In this document: piece by piece, positions 7,436 to 13,580 of the stretch
Layout: the number at the start of each line of letters is the position of its first letter
How positions within the stretch are numbered: the first letter of the stretch is position 1
DNA from: an uncultured Mycoplasmatota bacterium
Lineage (GTDB): Bacteria > Bacillota_I > Bacilli_A > RF39 > UBA660
Assembly: GCA_946007485.1 (NCBI GenBank)
Contig: CAMGAM010000004.1
Span: forward strand, 1-23,343
Direction: 5' to 3'
Length of the DNA stretch: 23,343 nt
Position numbers and translations under genes: made by a program
Notes under the pieces: generated by a model
Seen by the model: the letters and a program-made list of their open reading frames with translations, nothing else
What the model was told of the DNA's origin: nothing
Database searches by the model: none

Positions 7436-8380
7436 TTACCCCCTTGTTAAATATGTAAATACCTCTAAAGCCGTCTTAATTGAATCATGTCTTACTTGAT
7501 TATTATTAATATTAAGTAAATCCGCTGTAATTAGTTTTACTCCTAATTTATTTATATTTTCTTTATCTATCATAATTTGAGCACTTTGTTCTTCTTCATA
7601 CAATTTAAGTATATTATCAGGAACCTTCTTATTATTAGCAAGCACTACTTGAATAAAATCTTTATCGACATATTTATTAATCTGTTTTACACAATCACTT
7701 ACATTAAAACCATCTGTCTCTCCATGTTCACTCATAATATTACAAATATACATCTTCTTAGCCTTAGATTCCTTAAGTGCCTTTTTCATTTCTTTCGTTA
7801 ACAAATTAGGAATAATACTCGTATATAAACTACCAATTCCAATAATTATTAAATCTGCCTCAGATACTGCTTTAAGTACTTGTGGAGTTGTTTTAACTCT
7901 ATTCTTATAATTAACTGATTTGATATGCTTTCCTGCTTTCGTAATTTTACTCTCTCCCTCAATCACTTCTCCAGATGTCGTATGTGCCATCAATATAGCT
8001 TTATCTTCCGTAAATGGTAATACTCTTCCTTTTATATTAAGTATTTTTGATAAAGATTCCATACTCTCAGTTAAACTTCCAGTTATATTATACATTGCTG
8101 TCAAAAGTAAATTTCCCATCGCATGTTTATTTAAATCACTATAAGTATCAAATCTATATTGTAGTAATTCCTCGACCATTGGTTCAACTTCTGATAATGC
8201 TACTAACACATTACGAAGATCACCTACCGCTGGAGTATTAAATTCTTCCCTAAGTCTCCCCGTTGAAGATCCATCATCCGCTACTGTTACAATTGCTGTA
8301 ATATTCATTGGAAATAATTTAAGTCCCTTAAGCAATGTTGATAATCCAGTGCCTCCTCCAATAACTACTACATTTTTCAT
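7436..8380 (-). CDS. yvcK: YvcK/GlmR, CofD-like gluconeogenesis and cell-wall precursor factor
   Basis: A 314-residue CofD-like protein. The Bacillus subtilis homologue (YvcK, renamed GlmR) binds UDP-GlcNAc and promotes flow of carbon into amino-sugar and peptidoglycan precursors. The N-terminal nucleotide-binding stretch VVVIGGGTGLSTLLKGLK (4-21), TVADDGSSTGRLREEF (about 32-47) and the VGDLRNVLVALSE segment match the family, as does the length. ATG 8378-8380 is preceded by AAGGAGA at good spacing. It is first in a yvcK-whiA unit with its own promoter. The rapZ (yvcJ) gene that often precedes it in Bacillota is missing here and a secreted protein gene takes its place. Confidence 0.95.
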   Translation of the reverse strand: MKNVVVIGGGTGLSTLLKGLKLFPMNITAIVTVADDGSSTGRLREEFNTPAVGDLRNVLVALSEVEPMVEELLQYRFDTYSDLNKHAMGNLLLTAMYNITGSLTESMESLSKILNIKGRVLPFTEDKAILMAHTTSGEVIEGESKITKAGKHIKSVNYKNRVKTTPQVLKAVSEADLIIIGIGSLYTSIIPNLLTKEMKKALKESKAKKMYICNIMSEHGETDGFNVSDCVKQINKYVDKDFIQVVLANNKKVPDNILKLYEEEQSAQIMIDKENINKLGVKLITADLLNINNNQVRHDSIKTALEVFTYLTRG

Positions 8381-8413
8381 AAGAAAACATCTCCTTCCAT
8401 AACATTCAATAAA

Positions 8414-8442
8414 ATTATATCAAAAAATAAAGGAAATATTAA
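8414..8442 (-). promoter_or_regulatory. promoter of yvcK-whiA, -35 inside the upstream terminator
   Basis: Reading leftward: -35 TTAATA (8437-8442), 17-base spacer, -10 TATAAT (8414-8419). The -35 box is part of the 3' arm of the terminator of the preceding gene, and the spacer contains its U-tract. Confidence 0.65.
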
Positions 8443-8460
8443 GTTATTTTTAATATTTCC
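8422..8460 (-). terminator. intrinsic terminator of the SipW-type secreted protein gene
   Basis: Perfect 10-bp stem (8432-8441 with 8451-8460, GGAAATATTA/TAATATTTCC in the leftward RNA) with a 9-base loop, followed by UUUAUUUUUU. It lies 19 bases after the stop codon of the secreted protein. Confidence 0.85.
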
Positions 8461-8479
8461 CTCGTTTTCATTAACAATT

Positions 8480-9160
8480 CTACTGATTTTGCAATACACT
8501 AGCATGTATATATCCACCAAAAGGAAGTTCCGTATATGTACTATCTGTAATATACCCATCCATCCATATAAATATATAATAACTACTCGCTGTCTTATCA
8601 ACAGTAAAATCACTATATATTGGAATATCTCTCCCAATATCACCACTAGTAATATAGCCAACATTAAGTGGTGTACCTGTAGCGTTCACACTTGAATATA
8701 CTGCATATTTTAATCCTGTACCTGTACTTACCCACATTCTAGATGAATCAGCCGTACATTCAGCACTTGTCGTATAATCATTCAATGTCTCTAAAGTTAT
8801 TTTATCTTCACAATGATCTGCTACTGTTTGAACCAAAGCCGTCGAAGTACCACTATCTACATTTAAATACAATGTACCTGTTGCTGTAACATTACAACTT
8901 GCATTAATATTAATAGATACTTTACCAGATAATCCTCCACTAGCCCCTTTAGATGGAAATAAAGTTCCTGTTATTTGACTACTATCATCATCATTTAAAA
9001 TACTATAATCAATTTGAAAACATTCAACATTTCCACTAATCGTTCCATTCGTAACACTTACCGAAAAAGTTAAATAAGCATATGTTCCCCCTACTACTAA
9101 AACACAAGCTAATATTATTCCAACAACTAACAAAATTTTTTTTCTTTTATTATCATTCAT
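8480..9160 (-). CDS. secreted protein with SipW-type signal peptide, unknown function
   Basis: A 226-residue protein with a positively charged start (MNDNKRKK), a hydrophobic stretch (10-24) and GGTYAYLTFSVSVTNGTISG, the pattern of the SipW-dependent signal class seen in TasA, camelysin and related exported proteins; cleavage is likely shortly after GGTYA. The mature part is rich in Thr, Ser, Asn and Gly, has four cysteines (47, 89, 117, 135) that could form two disulfides, and ends with YYIFIWMDGYITDSTYTELP and GYIHASVLQNQ. I recall this ending from multi-copy secreted proteins of gut Mollicutes-like bacteria, but their function is unknown. No LPXTG or C-terminal anchor is seen and no SipW peptidase is in the window. 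It is monocistronic, with a promoter, a GGGAGA site and a terminator. A fibre or surface-matrix subunit is one possibility (inference). Confidence 0.8.
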   Translation of the reverse strand: MNDNKRKKILLVVGIILACVLVVGGTYAYLTFSVSVTNGTISGNVECFQIDYSILNDDDSSQITGTLFPSKGASGGLSGKVSININASCNVTATGTLYLNVDSGTSTALVQTVADHCEDKITLETLNDYTTSAECTADSSRMWVSTGTGLKYAVYSSVNATGTPLNVGYITSGDIGRDIPIYSDFTVDKTASSYYIFIWMDGYITDSTYTELPFGGYIHASVLQNQ

Positions 9161-9183
9161 ATATATATCTCCCTACCATTTAA

Positions 9184-9212
9184 AGAATACCATATATATA
9201 CTATATTTTCAA
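9184..9212 (-). promoter_or_regulatory. promoter of the SipW-type secreted protein gene
   Basis: Reading leftward: -35 TTGAAA (9207-9212), 17-base spacer, -10 TATTCT (9184-9189). It lies back to back with the PBP promoter; the two -35 boxes are 38 bases apart across a T-rich stretch. Confidence 0.65.
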
Positions 9213-9250
9213 CATTCTTTAATTTTTTTTACATTTTTTTCATTTTCCTA

Positions 9251-9279
9251 TTGACAAATTAAATAACTTCGATTAGTAT
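9251..9279 (+). promoter_or_regulatory. promoter of the leader RNA and PBP-mraY cluster
   Basis: Consensus -35 TTGACA (9251-9256), 17-base spacer, -10 TAGTAT (9274-9279). The predicted start, near 9286, coincides with the first base of a perfect hairpin. Confidence 0.65.
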
Positions 9280-9285
9280 ATTAAT

Positions 9286-9388
9286 CACCAATTCAAATTT
9301 TAGACGAATTGGTGCTAGTATCACACTAGCCAACCCCTTTTTATTCTTTTTGGGAGGCTGTTCCTTAGGGGGTCAGCCTCTTTTTTTG
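9286..9388 (+). ncRNA. structured leader RNA or small RNA upstream of the PBP gene, family not recognised
   Basis: About 100 bases between the promoter and the PBP gene fold into three consecutive elements: hairpin 1, CACCAATTC/GAATTGGTG (9286-9294 with 9306-9314, perfect 9 bp); hairpin 2, GCTAGT/ACTAGC (9314-9319 with 9325-9330), directly adjoining it; and an intrinsic terminator at 9354-9387. ACCCCTT (9333-9339) can also pair with AGGGGGT (9367-9373) in the terminator loop, which could give a competing fold. No T-box sequence or riboswitch core that I know is present and no credible leader peptide is seen. It could be an attenuator or a separate small RNA. Confidence 0.55.
9354..9387 (+). 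terminator. intrinsic terminator between promoter and PBP gene
   Basis: GAGGCTG (9354-9360) pairs with CAGCCTC (9374-9380). Inside, UUCC/GGGG pairs with a UUAG tetraloop and one bulged U. Seven U follow (9381-9387). It lies 45 bases before the PBP start codon, so read-through or a second start is needed for PBP expression from the upstream promoter. Confidence 0.85.
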
Positions 9389-9432
9389 TACTTATTAATC
9401 CAAAATAAGAATATACTTTAAAGAGGGATAAT

Positions 9433-11340
9433 ATGTTTAACAAACAAATACATAAAAGAATTAAAGTAGTTCTATTAATAATTATCATATGTTTTATTGT
9501 AATCATAGGAAAAGTTTTCTATATTCAAGTAATTGATTATAAAAAATTATCTAATTTAGCTAGTAATCTTTGGAGTAGAAACTTAGTAATTGGTGCCAAT
9601 CGTGGTAGAATCATTACTAAAGATAATGTAACCGTTGCTGATAATTTAACCACTGTTTCCTTAGTAGTTGTCCCAAACCAAATAAAAAACAAAGATGATG
9701 TTATTAAAGATTTAGCTAAAATATTAAATGTTGATGAATCCAAAATAAGTGAACATGTCAATAAATCATCATCGATAGAAATTGTTCATCCAGAAGGTCG
9801 TCAACTATCTTTTGATATAGCTGATCAAATTAATAATCTAAATTACGAAGGTGTTTATCTCCTTAAAGAAGGAAAAAGATATTATCCATATGACACTTTA
9901 TTATCACATACTATTGGTTATGCTGGTATTGATAATCAAGGATTATCAGGATTAGAATTAAAATATGATGAATATCTTACTGGAAAAAGTGGTGCTATTA
10001 AATATTTCTCGGATGCTAAGGGTAATAAGTTAGATAAAAGTAGTGTATATGAAGAACCTACTAATGGAATGGATATTTATTTAACTATTGACTATGATAT
10101 CCAATCATCTGTTGAAAGAGAATTAAATAACATCATGGATAAATACGATGCCGATGATGCTTGGTCCATCGTCATGGATCCAAATAATGGCGAAATATTA
10201 GCCATATCTTCCAAACCAGATTTTAGTCCCACTAATTATCAAAATTATAGCATTGAAACTATTAACAGAAATCATGCCATTTGGGCTACTTATGAACCCG
10301 GAAGTACCTTCAAAATTATCACCCTAGCCGCTTCCATCGAAGAAAAAACCGTCGATCTTCTTAATGATACTTTCACTGATAGCGGAAGCATTACCGTCGA
10401 TGGTGCCCGAATCAAATGTTGGAAATCAGGTGGTCACGGAACACAAACCTATCTGCAAGTCGTTCAAAACTCATGCAACCCAGGATTTGTCTCCCTAGGA
10501 AATAAACTAGGCAAAGAAAAATTGTTTAAATATATCAATGACTTTGGTTTTGGCAAAAAAACAGGTATTGATTTAAATGGTGAATCATCAGGTATCTTAT
10601 TTAAGATTAATAATGTTGGTCCAGTTGAACTAGCAACTACTTCTTTCGGTCAAGGAATAAGTGTTAGTGCTATACAACAAATAACTGCCGTATCAGCTAC
10701 TATAAATGGAGGAACACTATATAAACCATATGTAGTTAAAAGAATTGTTGAACCAAATACTGGCGAAATAATTAAAGAAAATAAACCACAAATAGTAAGA
10801 AAAGTCATTTCTAACGAAACTAGTCAAACTGTCCGTATGGCTTTAGAAACCGTCGTTGCCTATGGTACTGGAAGAAATGCTTACATTGAAGGATACCGAG
10901 TTGGCGGCAAAACTGGTACTGCTCAAAAAGTAAACAACGGTATCTATATGTCTGGAAACTATATTTTATCATTTATTGGTTTTCTACCAGCTGATAACCC
11001 TCAAGTCGTTGTCTATGTGGCCATTGATAATCCTAAAGGAATCACTCAATATGGTGGAACTGTTGCCGCTCCCATTGCTAAAAATATCATGTTAGACATC
11101 ATCGATAAACTTAAAATTGAAAAATCGGATTATACTCTAGAAAAAGTTTATAACTGGTATGATACAAAATATGAAACTATTCCTAATGTCATTGGTCAAG
11201 AACTAAGTGAAGCTAAAAAGCAACTCAAAAATTTCACTGTCAACTATTCTGGTAGTGGAAATATTATTAAATCAATATCACCTAGTCCAAACACTATATT
11301 ACCAGTAAATTCAACTATTAAAGTCTTATTAGGAGATTGA
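9433..11340 (+). CDS. class B penicillin-binding protein with C-terminal PASTA domain (FtsI/SpoVD type)
   Basis: A 635-residue membrane-anchored transpeptidase that cross-links peptidoglycan outside the membrane, working with a SEDS glycosyltransferase. One N-terminal membrane anchor (about 12-32) is followed by the pedestal domain (RGRI near 58 is typical). The transpeptidase domain has all three active-site motifs: STFK (291-294, Ser291 nucleophile), SCN (347-349) and KTG (493-495, in GGKTGTAQ). The last 60 or so residues (IPNVIGQELSEAKKQL to the end) form one PASTA domain. ATG 9433 has GAGGG shortly upstream; the stop is TGA. The mraY and ftsW genes downstream support a division role like FtsI/PBP2B. 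A SpoVD-type sporulation role cannot be excluded but nothing else here suggests sporulation. Confidence 0.93.
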   Translation: MFNKQIHKRIKVVLLIIIICFIVIIGKVFYIQVIDYKKLSNLASNLWSRNLVIGANRGRIITKDNVTVADNLTTVSLVVVPNQIKNKDDVIKDLAKILNVDESKISEHVNKSSSIEIVHPEGRQLSFDIADQINNLNYEGVYLLKEGKRYYPYDTLLSHTIGYAGIDNQGLSGLELKYDEYLTGKSGAIKYFSDAKGNKLDKSSVYEEPTNGMDIYLTIDYDIQSSVERELNNIMDKYDADDAWSIVMDPNNGEILAISSKPDFSPTNYQNYSIETINRNHAIWATYEPGSTFKIITLAASIEEKTVDLLNDTFTDSGSITVDGARIKCWKSGGHGTQTYLQVVQNSCNPGFVSLGNKLGKEKLFKYINDFGFGKKTGIDLNGESSGILFKINNVGPVELATTSFGQGISVSAIQQITAVSATINGGTLYKPYVVKRIVEPNTGEIIKENKPQIVRKVISNETSQTVRMALETVVAYGTGRNAYIEGYRVGGKTGTAQKVNNGIYMSGNYILSFIGFLPADNPQVVVYVAIDNPKGITQYGGTVAAPIAKNIMLDIIDKLKIEKSDYTLEKVYNWYDTKYETIPNVIGQELSEAKKQLKNFTVNYSGSGNIIKSISPSPNTILPVNSTIKVLLGD

Positions 11341-11388
11341 CAACTACATGTAAAGTCCATATTATTTTAAATATTATAATTATTTTTA

Positions 11389-11397
11389 TGATATAAT
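11389..11397 (+). promoter_or_regulatory. possible extended -10 promoter of mraY
   Basis: TGATATAAT (TG-N-TATAAT) lies 22 bases before the mraY start in an AT-rich 79-base gap after the PBP gene. There is no convincing -35 box at the right spacing, and AT-rich DNA gives such matches by chance. Confidence 0.35.
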
Positions 11398-11419
11398 AAC
11401 TATGAAAAGGAAGTGAATT

Positions 11420-12412
11420 ATGCTAACACTAACAAAATCACTATTTGCCTTAATGATTGGATTTCTTTTGTCAACTGCTTTTGGTTTTATTCTAATACCA
11501 ATATTAAAAAAAATAAAAGTTGGGCAAAGAATCAACATCTATGTTGAAAATCACCAAAGAAAATCAGGAACCCCAACTATGGGAGGACTAATATTCATTA
11601 TTCCTACAATTATAACTGTTATCTTTTTAATTGCAACTGACAAAATGGAATTTTCTGTTAATCTATTAATTGTTTTATTTGTTTTCCTTTCATATAGCTT
11701 AATTGGTTTCTTAGATGATTATATCAGTATCAAAAAAAATCAAAACAAAGGACTAACACAAATACAAAAATTAATTCTACAATTTATCGTTGCCTTAATT
11801 TTTTATGTTCTATATCGTAAATATACAGATGCTAATTCTGTTTTAGAAATAACGTTATTAAATATTAAATGGAATTTAAACTGGTTCTATGGCGTATTTA
11901 TTCTTCTTTTATTAGTAGGTTCATCTAATGCTGTCAACTTAACTGATGGACTAGATGGTTTAGCAGGTGGTCTATCAGCTATCTCATTTTTAGCATTTGG
12001 TTTAATATCATGGGGAAGTTATTGGATTGAAGGATATCAAGATATGGGTATATTTTGTTTCATTTTAGTAGGTTCAATCATGGGATTTCTGGTATATAAC
12101 ACTAATCCCGCCAAAGTATTTATGGGAGATACCGGTAGTTTAACTTTAGGTGCTACCCTAGCAACCATTGCTATTCTTACTAACCATGAATTATCATTAG
12201 CAGTTATCGGTGGCATCTTCGTTATCGAAACTTTAACCGTTATTATTCAGATAACTTCAGTTGTCCTATTTAAAAAGAAAGTTTTCTTAATGACTCCTAT
12301 CCATCATCACTTTGAAAGACTTGGATGGAAAGAATCTGATATTGTTAAATTATTCTGGATTGCTGGATTTATTCTCTGCCTACTAGCTCTCATCTATGGA
12401 GTATGGTTATAA
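11420..12412 (+). CDS. mraY: phospho-N-acetylmuramoyl-pentapeptide transferase
   Basis: MraY transfers phospho-MurNAc-pentapeptide from UDP to undecaprenyl phosphate, making lipid I at the inner face of the membrane. The 330-residue product is almost entirely membrane segments, as expected. It has the conserved KSGTPTMGGL (48-57), the Mg-binding/catalytic aspartate pair FLDD (97-100), NLTDGLDGLAGG (173-184), the catalytic MGDTGS aspartate (D237) and the MTPIHHHFE loop (291-299). The last two features separate MraY from WecA/TagO-type relatives. ATG 11420 has AAGGAAG upstream. It lies between the PBP gene and ftsW but is closed by its own terminator. Confidence 0.97.
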   Translation: MLTLTKSLFALMIGFLLSTAFGFILIPILKKIKVGQRINIYVENHQRKSGTPTMGGLIFIIPTIITVIFLIATDKMEFSVNLLIVLFVFLSYSLIGFLDDYISIKKNQNKGLTQIQKLILQFIVALIFYVLYRKYTDANSVLEITLLNIKWNLNWFYGVFILLLLVGSSNAVNLTDGLDGLAGGLSAISFLAFGLISWGSYWIEGYQDMGIFCFILVGSIMGFLVYNTNPAKVFMGDTGSLTLGATLATIAILTNHELSLAVIGGIFVIETLTVIIQITSVVLFKKKVFLMTPIHHHFERLGWKESDIVKLFWIAGFILCLLALIYGVWL

Positions 12413-12434
12413 CACATCTTTGATGTGTTTTTTT
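12412..12434 (+). terminator. intrinsic terminator after mraY
   Basis: ACACATC (12412-12418) pairs with GATGTGT (12422-12428) over a 3-base loop, followed by a T-run. It begins at the last base of the mraY stop codon, so ftsW probably needs its own promoter or read-through. Confidence 0.8.
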
Positions 12435-12447
12435 CTATTCAAAAACA

Positions 12448-12453
12448 TATAAT
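12448..12453 (+). promoter_or_regulatory. possible -10 box of ftsW
   Basis: TATAAT in the 58-base gap between mraY and ftsW, downstream of the mraY terminator. The -35 region is poor. It is listed because the terminator implies that a promoter is needed here. Confidence 0.35.
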
Positions 12454-12470
12454 TTAATAGAGTTGATTTT

Positions 12471-13553
12471 ATGAAAAAAATTGATAAACATTTATTAATA
12501 GCAGTCATCATTCTATCATTATTTGGTCTATTAATGATTTATTCTTCATCTAATATTTGGGCTGAATATAAATTTAATGATCCATATAAATATTTAAAAT
12601 CACAAGCCATATTCCTAATTCTTGGATACATAATTATCTATATAGTATCCAAAATTAATTATCAAATATATTATAAATATAGTAATATTATTCTCTTTAT
12701 TTGTATCATTCTTTTAATCTTAGTCTTAATACCTGGTATTGGTTCAGTTAGAAATGGTTCTAGAAGTTGGTTTGGTATTGGATCTTTTGGTATACAACCA
12801 AGCGAATTTGTCAAACTAGGTATCATCATCTTTACTTCAAAGTATTTAAATAATAATAAAATTAAAAGTATTAAATCTTCTGTCCTTCCCATTCTTTTAA
12901 TAGTTATTTTATTATTTGGATTAATTATGCTCCAACCTGATTTTGGTACTGGAGTAATTCTCGTTATGACTATTATTGCTATGCTCTTCATATCTGGAGT
13001 TAACATGAGTTTTTTTATAAAATTAGGAATATTAGGACTACTAGGAATTGTCGTTTTAGTAATTATTGCACCCTATCGATTAGAAAGAATAACTTCTTTT
13101 CTAAATCCTTGGGCCGATCCTCTTGGCAGTGGATTTCAAATAATTCAATCATTATATGCTATTGGTCCAGGTGGACTTCTTGGCATGGGTTTAGGTAATT
13201 CTATTCAAAAACATTTCTACTTACCAGAACCTCAAACTGATTTTATTTTTTCTATCATTAGTGAAGAATTAGGTTTTGCTGGAGTATTAATTGTAGCTAC
13301 TTTATTCGTTACTATTATTAAAAGAGGATTAAATATCTCACTAAACCAAGAAAATAACTTTGCAAAATATTTAGCTTTTGGAATTTCTTTTAGTCTAGCT
13401 TTTCAAACAATTCTAAACTTAATGGTCGTTGTGGGATTGATTCCTGTTACTGGCGTAACTCTACCTTTTCTTTCATATGGTGGATCCAGTCTTCTCGTAT
13501 CTATGGTTAGTATTGGAATTCTCTTAAATATCTCCAAATATAATTCCAAGTAA
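12471..13553 (+). CDS. ftsW: SEDS-family peptidoglycan glycosyltransferase FtsW
   Basis: A 360-residue polytopic membrane protein of the SEDS family (FtsW/RodA/SpoVE), which polymerises lipid II into glycan strands together with a class B PBP. Conserved features include the first membrane segment ending in MIYSSS, SRSWFGIGSFGIQPSEFVKL (about 98-117), NPWADPLGSGFQIIQSLYAIGPGG (about 208-231), LPEPQTDFIFSIISEE with the key aspartate at D257, and LPFLSYGGSSLL near the C-terminus. FtsW and RodA are hard to tell apart by sequence alone; the next-door mraY and class B PBP favour FtsW. The ribosome site is weak (AGAGTTG) compared with its neighbours. Confidence 0.88.
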   Translation: MKKIDKHLLIAVIILSLFGLLMIYSSSNIWAEYKFNDPYKYLKSQAIFLILGYIIIYIVSKINYQIYYKYSNIILFICIILLILVLIPGIGSVRNGSRSWFGIGSFGIQPSEFVKLGIIIFTSKYLNNNKIKSIKSSVLPILLIVILLFGLIMLQPDFGTGVILVMTIIAMLFISGVNMSFFIKLGILGLLGIVVLVIIAPYRLERITSFLNPWADPLGSGFQIIQSLYAIGPGGLLGMGLGNSIQKHFYLPEPQTDFIFSIISEELGFAGVLIVATLFVTIIKRGLNISLNQENNFAKYLAFGISFSLAFQTILNLMVVVGLIPVTGVTLPFLSYGGSSLLVSMVSIGILLNISKYNSK

Positions 13554-13577
13554 AAAGATGAAGAAAAATCCTTCATC
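13552..13577 (-). terminator. intrinsic terminator of uvrB, overlapping the ftsW stop codon
   Basis: In the leftward RNA, GATGAAG (13571-13577) pairs with CTTCATC (13557-13563) over a 7-base loop, followed by five U (13552-13556). On the rightward strand there is no U-tract, so it serves uvrB mainly. Its U-tract overlaps the ftsW stop codon (13551-13553). Confidence 0.8.
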
Positions 13578-13580
13578 CAA

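Noticed and set aside
9286..9330. DNA inverted repeats as an operator for a repressor shared by the divergent genes
   Set aside because: Possible, but the repeats start at the predicted transcript start and are followed by a terminator, which fits RNA hairpins better. No regulator gene is adjacent.
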